From positions 81,476-145,475 of the forward strand of contig JAXGGA010001634.1 of assembly GCA_038373865.1 (NCBI GenBank): a DNA stretch of 64,000 bases, given 5' to 3'. Position 1 is the first letter of the stretch. Every line of letters begins with the position of its first letter. This stretch comes from Uloborus plumipes. Lineage: Eukaryota; Arthropoda; Arachnida; Araneae; Uloboridae. A program made the translations under genes and the position numbers. Shown piece by piece: positions 35,515 to 46,917 of this stretch. The notes beneath the pieces were generated by a model. The model saw nothing but the letters and a program-made list of their open reading frames with translations, was not told the DNA's origin and did not search any database.

Positions 35515-37172
35515 TAAGGCGATCCTACGTCCCGTTTCGAACGGGACAGTCCCATTTTCAGGTAGCCTGTCCCGTTTCCATCGCATATTGCGTCGGGACT
35601 TAGAATATCCCGGTTTCTGAAAGTTAGCAACCTACGCAAGGAAATTGCAAATAAATAACTAAAGTAATAACACTAATATAACAATAAAAGTAAGAAACTT
35701 GAGCACAGATGATAAATATAGAGTGGCTGTGGAGAGTTAGTCACATAATTGAAAAAATAACAGTGACCAATTGAACAAAAGTTAGCATAACCACGCAATC
35801 AGTATATCAGTGCGTAGAAAATTGTTACCATATTAGGCAAAAATTAGGTAATTTAACTTTCTGTTTTAAAAATTGTATAAGTCACTCTTCGCGAATTAAA
35901 AGAATATCTAAGTGTCAATTATTGTGGCACCTTAAAAATTTCGTAGGTAAAAATACGGCGAATGCGTTATACATAATGAGGTGTGGCAAACAGGGCTGCG
36001 GAGTCGGAGGAAAAATTGTCGACTCCGACTCCGGCATTTTAAAACTTTCGACTCCGACTCCGACTCCGACTCCCGACTCCTGCTTTTTTTTTCGTATTTA
36101 TTTTTTTTCCCAAATGTGAAGAGGGAAAACCCTTAACAAAGGTTGAAATATTAAGTCCATTTTTAAGAGTTTCATTTTTATTCATGGTCGTAGAAAGGAC
36201 TCCGTTTAGGCGGTGGGCGGGTAGCAGGCAGGGGTATCCCAGTTGGAGGTCATGGGAGGTCATTGTGACCTCACAAAAAGTTCAATTTTCTCAAGAATTC
36301 TCGTAGGTAATTTCACCACATTTACCTCAATTCTCGGAGGTCACTATGACCTCCCAAAAAGTCCATTTTCTCCAGAGCAAAAGTCAAGTGCTGCTCTTGT
36401 CATTTGACTCCGTACAAAACGAATCCTTTTATTGTTAAATGGCCAAACTTTATTTTAACATTTTTTATTCACTTGCTTAAGCCCAAACATAGCAATTCGT
36501 TTCACAAAGCAGACCCGCCATTTTGAAGATCTTTTTAATGATCCTAGATGCTTAGAATTTGGATATATTGGAAGCTGAAAATTTGTATATGTTAGTTTCA
36601 AAGATATGTTTTCACCTCCATAAAATTTCATCCAAATCGGGGGTGGTCGGAGTCGGAGTCGACATGTTTTTCAGCGACTCCGACTCCGACTCCTTTGGTC
36701 CAAAATCCCTCCGACTCTTCGACTCCGACTCCGACTCCGACTCCGCAGCCCTGGTGGCAAAACAACTGAAGCTTTTAAAATTATCAAAGAGTGGTGAAGT
36801 TCTCACACATGTCAGCTTTTTTTTGGCTAATTTTAAATAGTGGGGCGGATATTTTCTATATTTTTCTTCATTTAACAACCCTGGTCTAACAGAGGGAAAA
36901 TAGAAAACATAAAGTATCAAAATTCTAATAAGATTAGGTTTAAATATTGGAGTGATTTACTAAGTGTATTTTTGTATGTGTCCATGGAAATGGTAGGTAT
37001 CATTCGTCTTTTTAATCTGTTTTTGTGTTTATGTGTTAAATATGTATGCATATTCTTTGTAATAAACCCCCCCCCCCCTTTTTTTTGTAATTAAGCGTGT
37101 TGTTATCTGAAATTCTAAAACGTCCCGTTTTGAGGGAGGAAAAAAAAAAAAAAAAAAAAACTGGTAGCCTTA
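35515..37172. mobile_element. hAT-like element with exact 8-bp target duplication (outer of a nested pair)
   Basis: TGCATACG is present immediately outside both ends (35507-35514 and 37173-37180). The termini are short inverted repeats: TAAGGCGATCC on the left and TAAGGCTACCA (reverse-complemented) on the right. Subterminal ACGTCCCGTTTYGA sequences also recur at both ends (35530 and 37124), in direct orientation. No transposase frame is visible. About 760 bp of its length is a second insertion. Total 1658 bp. Confidence 0.7.
35991..36753. mobile_element. hAT-type element with GACTCC-rich ends (inner of the nested pair)
   Basis: GTGGCAAA flanks both ends exactly (35983-35990 and 36754-36761). 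The termini CAGGGCTGCGGAGTCGGAG and its inverse are nearly perfect. Inside each end is an array of GACTCC hexamers (36030-36078 and 36675-36747). The interior also contains two diverged copies of GGAGGTCA(T/C)...TGACCTC (36245-36360). No transposase was seen; nonautonomous, 763 bp. Confidence 0.88.
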
Positions 37173-37180
37173 TGCATACG

Positions 37181-38200
37181 GGCCTTTTATGTCCTCTGTC
37201 ACTTTACTTAAAAAGCTGCATCGGATGCATAGCATTCCACGGCAGAAGCTAGAAGTCATTCGCTTTTAGAGATGGGATGCAAGTTGTGAAATTATGTCTT
37301 TTACGACAACTTAGCTCGGGGAGCATTGTCTCTGTGGGCCCAGCTCTTCAAATAACAAGGTTTATTTAATTTACATCTGCTGACCGAGGAAGGTAAGGTG
37401 TTGAAACGACTTGATAGTTTATAATCAGTTTGTCTATCACTGCTGTTTTAGATGAAAAGAAACTACTTTACAAAAAAACGTATAATCAATTACGAACATT
37501 TTTCGACATTTAATCCTCAACTGAATTTAATGTTTTAAAAGGTCTATGGGAACTGATATCTTTTATCTGATATTATGTGTGAGCGAGAAACAGCAAAATG
37601 TATTGAAAGATAATAAATAAATAAATAAGAAGAAAAGAAAGGAAGAAAGAAATGTTTGCAGAACCACGAAACGAAACGGCAGAAATAAGGTAAGATGAGA
37701 ACTTTAACGTTCAGTTATGGTATTTGCATTCATGAAGACTTCAATTTCAAACAATTTTGAAAGAAATATATAGGATTTTCAATTTGAAACGAAATTTTTT
37801 TGTAACTTTCTGTTTACTCTTTTTTAAAAATCTTCTTTTTCCTTTTTTTTTAGCTTTGTTAAAATATTTATTTTTCTGTACTGTTATAACTTGATGATTT
37901 TTGGCCGGACTGGAATCGTAGTAATATAAATTGTATCAGTTTTGGGGGTGGGGGCGGAGACCAAACTGACAAGTGGCCCACCATGGCACTCGGTGGCCCT
38001 GACTCTGCATGTATGTAAAAAACACACATCAATTTCCTAAAGCCGGCGGAAGAGGTGGGGGGGGGGGGGGGTAGTTCCCCTCCCGAGCCCCCTAAATGAC
38101 AGGCCTGCTTATTCACCTTCAGCTTTTAAAAAGAGTACATATTTGCCGAATCAAAGGTAAGCCAAGTATTCCAGACAAGTGACGAATCCAGACAATCATT
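37181..38200. other. Noncoding DNA with a hAT-like right end
   Basis: 37190-37400 is a balanced unique segment. 37936-38105 is repeat-like and GC-rich, with a 15-base G run (38057-38071), and ends in AAATGACAGGCCTG, which resembles the inverse of the hAT MITE end at 30033 (CAGGCCCGTCATTT). No matching left end or duplication was found, so it is probably a truncated relative. Confidence 0.45.
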
Positions 38201-38206
38201 CTGATA

Positions 38207-39735
38207 CACTGCGATTCAAAAGTTTAGACAAATGGCAAATATATGAATAAAAAGAAAACTATTCAACGAAATGCTTTCAAATTTCTACTGCGGGTACACA
38301 ATATGGTCCCAAATACGTGTCTGGAGTTCTTAAAAATGTAACTGGAACCAAATTTTGGACATTGCAAAAGACATTTTATTTCATTGTTGCAAAAGTATAG
38401 ACAATAGTCAGATTTTATGCAAATATCCCTTGAAATGTGATTGGTGGAGGAAAGACGGGACTCTATTATTCGAAGATAAAGTGCAGAGATTGCTGAATAA
38501 ATAATCAAAATCTCAAAAGCTCTGTAGTTCTCGTGTACCGAAGACGAGAAAGTTTGGAATCCGAAATATGAAAATGAACTTACTTTATTAATTTTTTGTC
38601 TTTTAAATCGGCTCTAGTATGGTAGTACATTGTTTTTTTACTTTGTGGAGAGCAAATTCAGACATACGTATCGATCAAAAAAGCCAAGAAAAATAATATT
38701 TCTTAAGGATGAAGGAGTTTAAAAAAAGGCCCGATCCGACAATTCGCCCCTCAATCCTACAAAACTTCAACTTGGGTCAAAAACAGCACGTGACAGCATA
38801 AGTAGATGAACAACTGAATCGGAATGCATAAAAAAAACAAAGAATTGTGCTAGAGCCTTTTCGGACCGAGTGTCCCAAATAAGCCAGATTTTAATGCGAA
38901 AAGCAGCATATGTATCATCGTGACTAAAAAATGAGTGGTACTTTCTTTGATAAAAATTATTAAAATTGGGATGGCTTAGATGGATTATAATTCTTTTCGC
39001 GGGACTTGAGAAATATCCAATGATCATATGCTGTGCTGCTTTTACCATTAAAATCTGGGTTATTTGGGACACTCGGTCCGAAAAGGCTCTAGCACAATTC
39101 TTTGTTTTTTTTTATGTATCCTGATTGAGTTGTTCATCTACTTATGCTGTCACGAGCTGTTTTTGACCCAAGTTGAAGTTTTGTAGGATTCAGGGGCGAA
39201 TTGTCAGTTCGAGCCGTTTTTTCAATTCCTTCATCCTTAAGAAATATAATTTTTCTTAGCCGTTTTGATCGATACGCATGTCTGAATTTGCTCTCCATAA
39301 AGTAAAAAACAATGTACTACCATACTAGAGTCGAATGAAAAGATAAAAAAATAATAAAGTAGGTTCATTTTCAAATTTTGGCTTCCAAACTTTCTCGTCT
39401 TCTGTACACGAGAACTACAGAGCTTTTGAGATTTTGATTATTTATTCAGCAATCTCTGCACTTTATCTTCGAATAATAGAGTCCCACCTTTCCTCCACTA
39501 ATCACATTCAAGGGATATTTGCATAAAATCTGATTATTGTCTATACTTTTGCAACAATGAAAAAAAAATGTATTTTGCAATGTCCAAAATTTGGTTCCAG
39601 TTATATTTTTAAGAACTCCAGACACGTATTTGGGACCATATTGTGCACCTGCAGTAGAAATTTGAAAGCATTTCGTTGAATAGTTTTCTTTTTATTCATA
39701 TATTTGCCATTTCTCTAAACTTTTGAATCGCAGTG
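38207..39735. mobile_element. 1.5-kb palindromic Tc1/mariner-type foldback element
   Basis: TA borders both ends (38205-38206, 39736-39737) and the termini are exact inverses, CACTGCGATTCAAAAG. Unlike ordinary elements, almost the whole length pairs: the left arm (38207-~38922) matches the reverse complement of the right arm (~39020-39735) through dozens of shared blocks (AAATACGTGTCTGGAGTTCT, GACAATTCGCCCCT / GACAATTCGCCCCTGAATCC, AAGAATTGTGCTAGAGCC, CATATG near the centre), leaving a spacer of about 95 bp. Arms are clearly similar but carry small indels, so the palindrome is not brand new. No transposase domain was recognised; frames crossing the centre are incidental. Confidence 0.85.
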
Positions 39736-39739
39736 TACA

Positions 39740-40030
39740 AGGGGAAAAAAAGGGCGACGAACCTTGGCGACATCGTCATTAGGGTTGCTATCATTTCCAC
39801 CGAAACGAGTCTCATTCGCATTGGAACAATAATTAAGAATCGGGTTTTGCATCTTGTTCGTTCACCTACGCAACGTTTGGATGTGATCTGCAACTCTCTC
39901 GAAGGGCAAGAAATTCATCTCGTTACGCGCATAATTGAAAGATTAATGGTGTAAATATCTCGAAGGCAGAGTGGGCAGTCTTCGGGGCTTATTGAAACAT
40001 CAAAACAAGGTTTAGGAAATCTGCCGATGC
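39740..40030. other. Unique balanced segment
   Basis: Less AT-rich, non-repetitive sequence (GGCGACATCGTCATTAGGG, CGCATTGGAACAATAATTA). A 73-codon plus frame covers part of it without family resemblance. Possible conserved noncoding or exonic DNA, unproven. Confidence 0.2.
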
Positions 40031-40039
40031 CGTCTCGTT

Positions 40040-40321
40040 CAGTGGAGTAGCAAGAAAGTCCTCAAGGGGGGTGTCCAACTTTAAAATACGCAAATTTGAG
40101 GCTTGGAAGTGTAAACAGAAGCATACATGATTTGATTTCAGTTTAATATAGGCAGTCATGAATACAGAAAATTGACTAGATGATTTAAAAAAGTGTCTTA
40201 AATAGAGTAGAATAACTTCAGGTTTCATTATTTGAGTTTAATTTTAAGTTTCCGGAAGGGGGGGGGGGGGGCTCGAACCCCGGCTTAGACCTGGAGACCA
40301 CTCCCTTTCCTTACGACAGTG
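40040..40321. mobile_element. hAT-type MITE with 7/8 target duplication
   Basis: The left end CAGTGGAGTAGCAAGAAAG matches the inverse of the right end (CACTGTCGTAAGGAAAG). Flanking octamers are GTCTCGTT (40032-40039) and TTCTCGTT (40322-40329), one mismatch. A 14-base G run lies at 40258-40271. No coding sequence; 282 bp. Confidence 0.7.
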
Positions 40322-40329
40322 TTCTCGTT

Positions 40330-42210
40330 GGAAGAAATACCATGGCGTGAAAAACAATACAATATTTTTGTGCAGTTTCCAAATGCCGTATAGCAGTACA
40401 GTTCAACAAATTATGGTTGGTTGGTTACATAGTTTTTTATGGTGCAAAAGCATTAATAGACTATTCTGCGCCAAACGATTAACTTTAAAACGGGTAAAAA
40501 GAAAAAAAAAAAAAAAAAATGTGAAATTACTTGTCATAAAGGACATAAAACTTCTAGAATTATGTACAATTCTTTCGAAATGAACACATTTTGTAGCACA
40601 TAATAATACTGATTTTTTTTATGTCCTTTAATTTTAAAGTTTTAGTATTCTCTTTCATTTATTTATTGTTTTTAATCGTTTAAAGCGTAGACATTGCATT
40701 TAGATTAGGGGAGGTTAGGGCGAAATGGAGCAACCCTGTATGTATGCCGAAATAAAATGTGTCTGAAGTCGCTGCATTACAGAACAAACTAGAAATATTT
40801 TTCCAAATTTTATTTCGGCATAAATGGCGTGATGTCCCATACCTCCCTACTCCCGACAATATGTTGAACAGTTGTAAAAGGAGTTCTCTTTGCTCATGAG
40901 TAAGAAATAAAAATTTTTAGAATCTGTCAATTGTATAAAAATTGATTTTAGACAACAAACTGCATGTAGAGCGATACTATAACAAATTAACAATTTGTCT
41001 TAAGAATTTTGAACGAAATATTGCTCTAAAATAAATCTGAAGTTTACGCCGTCTCGGTGAATAATGATTCTCCTCTGAAAATAGTGCAATTAATGTACAA
41101 ATGTAACATTACTATAATTTTATCAATGTAATAAATTTATGAACTATTTAATAATCAATACATGACAAATAATTGTTATTTAATCAGTGTTAATTGATAA
41201 GGATTCTCAGTTAATTTATTTAAACGGATTTCTAACAAAAATTATTGCCGCAAAGATGTGCGTTTGACTGATAAATAATCTGCTATAAGTACTATAATAT
41301 AAATTACTAAAGTACGAAAAAAAAAAAGAAAACTATCATGTACCTTATTTCACATTGAAAAGTGGTCTGTACAATAATCGTAATACCAAAATTAAGGTGT
41401 GCAAGTTTTTCTGAAAACCCGTCCTTTAATCCGTCGCTCTTCATAAAATTGAAGTTTTATGAGGGAAAAAAAAATCGGATTTTTAAATGCACCATCTAAT
41501 TCACTTTAACACAGTCAAGAAAACATTCTGCATACATTCCACACCCTGGAATACTTACAGGTAAATATATAAAAGTATTTTATACACTAATTACTGACAT
41601 TTCAACTTATTCAGCGCAAACGATTTCTTAACATTTATTTGTATACATTATTTTATCCTTCGTATTAAAACATTCTTTCGAAGGTTTTGATTAGTTGAAG
41701 TAATTGAACCATTTCATTAAATTTGGGGGAAAAAAAGAGCAGGTGCAAAATAAACCTATTGCAAATGCGGCATTGTTCAAGGTTGCAACCTAAATTAAAA
41801 ATAACGCGATTGTTCACCTCAAGCTTAATGGAGGAAAATTGAAAGATTTCGGCGATTTCAAAGGAAAGCTACTTTTCTTGTTTCATTCTGGAATTCCATT
41901 TTGTTAATATTTAAAAGGTTTTGCAAAAAATGTTTTTACTTTTGACTTGGTACACTTTTAGAACAGAGGTTTTCAAACTGGGAGGGCCGAAGGAATTTCA
42001 AGGGAGGCTCGAAGGTTTAAGGAAATAAAATATAAAAGTAAAATCGAGATTAATTTAGTCGATTTTGTGGTCGCATAAGAATATTTTCGATATTAATGTC
42101 TTTTTGTATATTTATTTATTTATTTATTTATTTTTAAAGAAGTGTCTTGAAGTTTTTAGTTCCGTTTTCATCCACAGATCTTCGAAATCTTCGAATCTTG
42201 ATTTGCAGCA
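40330..42210. other. AT-rich noncoding DNA with a small inverted-repeat element
   Basis: Contains the MITE at 40705-40854 and a possible hAT-like left end at about 41964 (CAGAGGTTTTCAAACTGGG) without a matching right end. The rest is AT-rich and unremarkable. Confidence 0.45.
40705..40854. mobile_element. MITE-like inverted repeat, ~150 bp
   Basis: The left part TTAGGGGAGGTTAGGGCG...ATGCCGAAATAAAAT pairs with the right part, whose inverse is GTAGGGAGGTATGGGAC...ATGCCGAAATAAAAT. Arms are ~55 bp with mismatches. No target duplication is clear and no coding sequence is present. Confidence 0.55.
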
Positions 42211-42216
42211 TTAGGA

Positions 42217-42380
42217 GAGTCGAACCTCGCTAATTCGAACACGTTCAAAACTACTAAAACGAACTGCATTTCTTATCCTCATCCTCATGCTTGCTGTTTA
42301 TTGTTCATCGGATAAGAACTACGGATAAAACGAATTGATTTTAATGGTCCCTTGGAGTTCGCTTTAACGAGGTTCGACTG
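42217..42380. mobile_element. pogo/Tigger-like MITE
   Basis: The right end, reverse-complemented, reads CAGTCGAACCTCGTTAAAG and pairs with the left GAGTCGAACCTCGCTAATT. The interior holds CGGATAAGAACTACGGATAAAACGAA-type motifs split across 42310-42335, typical of pogo/Tigger ends. TA follows the right end (42381-42382). 164 bp, noncoding. Confidence 0.65.
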
Positions 42381-42389
42381 TATAAAGGA

Positions 42390-45300
42390 GTCAAACAATC
42401 GAGCAAGCTCTTGAAGGTAACCTGAAGGGCACTTTGTGACAATTACCATCTAATGTTCAAAAACTTGTCAAGGACAAATATCGACAGACCTCTTACTGGT
42501 GTAGTGAAAGTGACCCTGGACATGCCAATCTATCCTATAGATTACTTCGAATTAATTAGAGTTTAGCTCTTTGGTTTCATGTGTTTTAATAACGTGTCCA
42601 AAAATGTTATGTGTAAGAATGCCCAAATTGAATACTTAGCTGGTACAAGACAACAGCAACAACACAACGATATTACTAAATAAACTTCGAAAATGCGCCA
42701 CTAGAAAATTTAAAGTAGTCTTTTCATGTAATGAAATTGTTCATTCGACGCTGCGTTGTTTTATAAGAAAGCTGAGTTGTGTTCCAATTTTGCCAGAATA
42801 CAAATAGATCTAGTCAATTAACGTTTGTAGTTTTGAATATTATAAAATAAAATATAACACATTCTTGACAAACTTCCTTGAAAAAAGGAATGTAAGTTGA
42901 TTTTTCAGTCACTATACCTGATATCTCTCCTTTTCAAGTACAATGTTTCCCAATCATTAGTCTGTATTAAATGGTTTTTAAAAATATTTCCTTTTTAAGG
43001 TTATTTAAACTTCTCAATTACTTCCAACAACTGTAACCTATATTCGTAAACTACGTGTAAGTATCAAAATAGAACATCTTAAGTATTTATCCTAATTTGA
43101 AGTCATTAAATATTTTACATATTCTCTATTGAAAAACTCTTACACGAAATCACACCACTCCGTTGCTGTCGCAAGTGTCACATTCACAGGAATTCAATCT
43201 CAGCACGCGACAACTAAACAAACAAAAAATGCAGGTCCGATATTGAACGAATTCGAGTTCTAAGTTTTTTGTTGACTCATATCTTTGACAGCCAGCATAT
43301 TATAAGTAATTTCATTTTATAGCGACCGTGATTTGTCTCCCCCAACTTTTAAGCTAAAAAAATGTTTGGTATAGCAACATTTGAGGATCATTGAAACGAA
43401 AAGAGGAAAACGGCGAAATCTTTAAACTTTTTAATGTAGACAAGGATAATATTTCTGAAAAAACGGTGCATATCTAAACTTATACTACGTTTCGGTTTCT
43501 GTAAGTAAAAATATGTCTTCGATGAAATTCAGTTTTCTTAGAGTGGAGTTATCATTGCAATAGTTGAGTTATCATTGCAATAGAATTACAACCGCAGATA
43601 AACACAGATCTGCCCGAACAACACTTTACCCTTTCACTTAACTCCTCAAAAAACGAAAAAACGACAGCCAGCAGGATGCAGTAGCTCCTTAGTAAATTAA
43701 AATTTGTTGCTAAAATTCTGGAAATAATTCTCGAGGTAAGACCAGAAAATGTCGTTCAGTTACATACACGTGATGTGCATCAGTTATTTATGGCGTTCAA
43801 AAAGTACCACACAATTTGGCAGCGAAAGCAATTATTCTTTATTTGAAGCACTAGTTGCTCGCATTATCGGTTCTTTTGCGAAACTGTAACTTGAAAACAA
43901 CACTAAAACACCGGTTCCTGACAGTGGGTTGTTTTCTGGTTGATTGAATGCGTTTATCGATCAGGTTGAGTGGTGAAGGTTACGAGTTTACGATGCAGCC
44001 TTTCAACAAAAATTTTAGTTTGACGAAAAGCGTTTTTTAAGTTGTGTTTAACTAATTGAAGGAGTTTCAGTTTAAGTGCGATTTTTGAAAGATAGTATTG
44101 TTACAAATCTTGTAAATAGTTGTTGTTTTTCCTGCCTTGCACCATTTCACTAGTTTTGGTTTTATCTGTTGCAAAAGTATCTGAAGATATCACTTTTACC
44201 ATTTGTATACCGACCCTGTAACATTTTGTAGTTTTTGCACTTACCCTAACTTTAATAAGCATGAAGACATTTTCGCTCTGTCTTTACTTTGATAACTTGA
44301 AACAAAAAATCCTGAAAATTCATCAATGATGGCATTACTGGTCCTACCTCATAGCAAAGCTTTTAGAAAAATAAGCCGATTTGTGTTGTAACAATTTATA
44401 GCTTTAACAGCTGTTGTATATAATTTCATCAGTATCTTCCTCACGTGAAAACACGCTTTAAACTTTATAATAAACTGAGCTTAATTATTGTACACGACTG
44501 CATGAACACTCCAGTAAGTTTATGACAATGTTTATTTTTATTTATTTGTTTTAAACTAAAAACTCTTTATTTTTGAAAGTTAATTCTACGGTTGATGGTA
44601 CGTTTGTGAATACAACATCTGGGGCAGGTGTGAACAGTTTCCATATCCTCTCTATGTTATTAATATTAGAGCAAGATATTTATGTTTTTGAAAAATGCGC
44701 AAACATTTATATCAATTATTTCTCTATAAGCAATTTAAAATTTACTGTTAATTCATTTCTAAAAATTATTTTTTTTTTTTGTAGCTAAATACATAGTTGG
44801 TCAGCAAATTAGTGTTATAAACATTCACAAGAAATGAAAAGACACAAAATATATTTAAATGTAAGCTTAACATAAGTTTACATACATTATCATAGTCTGT
44901 ATTAAGCTTAAAGGCTACATATTATAAGAGTTATCTTTATATGATAAAATATTCTTTGTAGTATCTAGACTTTTCTATGTCTTTTTTTTCTTGTCTATCC
45001 CGTAATTAGAGAATGCTACGAAACTTTCACACTTGATAGTGAAGAGTTATATGTTCTAGATTTTTTTTCCCTTATTAACACAATCTTGTACAATATGCAC
45101 CGACATAGTACAGGTTACAAACCCTTCAATATAATTGGCAAATATATTTCAGATTCAACAGTTTTCCCTTTAAAATATGATTGCTGTCCTGCTTTTATTA
45201 AAATATTGTTTATATATGCCCTGGGTTTGTTTACACGTGCCTCCCTCTTTCCCATAGGCACATGTAAACAATTAAAGCCCTTAAAAATAAAATAATAATA

Positions 45301-45925
45301 ATAATAATAATAATAATAGTTGAAGAAAAAAAATGTAGTCACCAAATATTTTTTGAAACCACAAATATGATTGAAAAATTTTTTTTACCATGAGCAAGTA
45401 CGAAATGTTGTCAATACAATACTTTATACCAAAGACAAATCACTTCCAGTTGACAACTGCACCAGTAGTTTACACTTATAAAGAAAAAACAGCGGACCGC
45501 TTTGTTTTAAATTTCGTTTGACACCAAAAAAGAAGTTTGAACACTGTTAAATCATGTGAAAATACAAATAAGTATGTTTGAAATTTCTGACACTAGATGT
45601 AATCAGCTGATTTGATGTGCTCTAAAAAAATATATTTTTTTTTATTGTTATATGATGAGCATTTTCTCTTCAAAAGTTCTTTATCTCAATCATGAATTAA
45701 TGATTTCCTAAAACTCTTACTGTTTCCTTTGTTTCTTGAACAATTTTAGTGCCTCAATTGCACACCAATATTTTACAGAATGTAAAATAATAATAATAAT
45801 AAGCACCCACACACACCTTAGAACGTGTTGAACATTTGATTACTATTTGATTATACAACATTTAAATAAATACGTATCGACAATTTTGCATTAAATATTG
45901 AAAAGCAACAATATCTTTCGAAAGC
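42390..45925. other. AT-rich noncoding DNA
   Basis: No gene or complete element was recognised. An 18-bp tandem doublet (GAGTTATCATTGCAATAG) lies at 43546-43583 and short AAT/AATAAT arrays at 45294-45318 and 45786-45800. If the minus-strand first exon near 46.25 kb is real, this stretch would be part of its first intron. Confidence 0.45.
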
Positions 45926-45930
45926 GTACC

Positions 45931-46191
45931 ACAATTGAAGGGGCAAGTGGATAAAGGTGGTAAGTAAGAATTTTGAAACTTACTTTTTACAATGGATGAA
46001 GGTGATAAGTAATCAGTAGCATGTCCCCTTAGTCACAGAAATGGTTAGTAACTAAGGATATGACCCCGTTTTACCCGTTAAGAAAAATCCATCAAAAAAA
46101 AAAAAAAAATCACATTATTTTTTCTGAAAGCTTTTCCTACAAATTAAAAAAACTGTCATGTATCACCTTTATCCACTTGCCTCTTCAATTA
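45931..46191. mobile_element. MITE with ~35-bp terminal inverted repeats
   Basis: The left ACAATTGAAGGGGCAAGTGG then ATAAAGGTGGTA pairs with the right end, whose inverse is ATAATTGAAGAGGCAAGTGG then ATAAAGGTGATA. It sits about 45 bp from the candidate splice donor at 46237, so if that gene is real the MITE lies at the start of its first intron. Noncoding. Confidence 0.7.
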
Positions 46192-46237
46192 TACTTGAAC
46201 CAAAGTGTTATGTTCGAGCGAAGGTAAAAGGACTCAC

Positions 46238-46251
46238 CGTTCGTAAGGCAT
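46238..46251 (-). CDS. Candidate first coding exon (MPYER...), gene unknown
   Basis: On the minus strand ATGCCTTACGAACG is followed directly by GTGAGTCC, a strong match to the splice-donor consensus. This would be a first coding exon of 14 bases (Met-Pro-Tyr-Glu-Arg/...), ending in phase 2. The ATG has G at -3. Upstream (higher coordinates) is a GC-rich segment unlike the AT-rich surroundings, as expected of a promoter and 5' untranslated region. No second exon could be identified at lower coordinates, so the product is unknown. Short exons like this are easily imitated by chance; the combination with the GC-rich context is the only support. Confidence 0.3.
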
Positions 46252-46440
46252 GACGACCGAAACAGCACCAAATCCGAGCGCAGCAGAAACGCGCGCCGAC
46301 ACGATCACCCAGCTGCACCGAAACCGAAATGATAATTCCGCAGCTCCCAGCTGAAAGAGAGGCTCAACTGATCTCAACTCGATCCCCCACCTGAGTGTTT
46401 GTTGCTGCTCCAGGTGCGTTGCTCGCGAGCTCGGTTAAAA
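46252..46440 (-). promoter_or_regulatory. GC-rich putative promoter and 5' untranslated region
   Basis: Read on the minus strand, a GC- and CpG-rich stretch leads to the candidate ATG. It contains ATCAGTTG (about 46372-46365), which fits the arthropod initiator TCAGTT with a start near 46369, two CAGCTG E-boxes (about 46309 and 46347) and GTCGGCGCGCG nearer the ATG. No TATA box or downstream promoter element was evident. The call rests on composition and the initiator match; it is inference. Confidence 0.3.
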
Positions 46441-46910
46441 AAAAAAAAAAGAATAGAGAGAAACCTTAGAACAGCGTCACGGGTCGTGTCTCTCGCCATA
46501 AAACCGGACCCCGTTGCAAAGGTGGGTCTCTTCGCTGACGTAACAGCCAACTTCCTAAGGAGCCGGCTGGCGAAGAAAATTGCTCCTCTCCAAGAAGATA
46601 TTACATCGCACGCAACCTGGAGAAAGATGCTCCAGAGGGGTTTTAAATGTCTAGAGAGGTTCTGGAGCGATCCCGTCCTGTTGTTGTTTGCGACACCGAC
46701 AACAAGTTGGTTGTGTCCTTTGACTGTATCGGGCAGATTACATGAAGCGGTCAAGAACCCCCCTTCTTTTCTCTCTCTCTCTCTGGAAAATAATCCATAC
46801 GCACAGGAAGTACATGGACATAGGCAAAGGTGGAGTGACTTTGAGATTAACTGGATAACGCAGCAGTGATGTGGAGAGGGAGTGAAAATGACCGACCAGA
46901 CTCCCGGAAT
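46441..46910. other. GC-balanced upstream segment with incidental open frames
   Basis: Continues the elevated GC content. Long frames exist on both strands (plus 46399-46869, minus 46374-46988), the usual result of low stop-codon density in GC-richer DNA. Neither reads like a protein family known to me. It could be upstream regulatory sequence of the candidate promoter. Confidence 0.3.
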
Positions 46911-46917
46911 TAGAAAG

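Noticed and set aside
38767..39072. 101-codon frame across the palindrome centre
   Set aside because: Crosses the spacer and both arms of the 1.5-kb palindrome; not a transposase.
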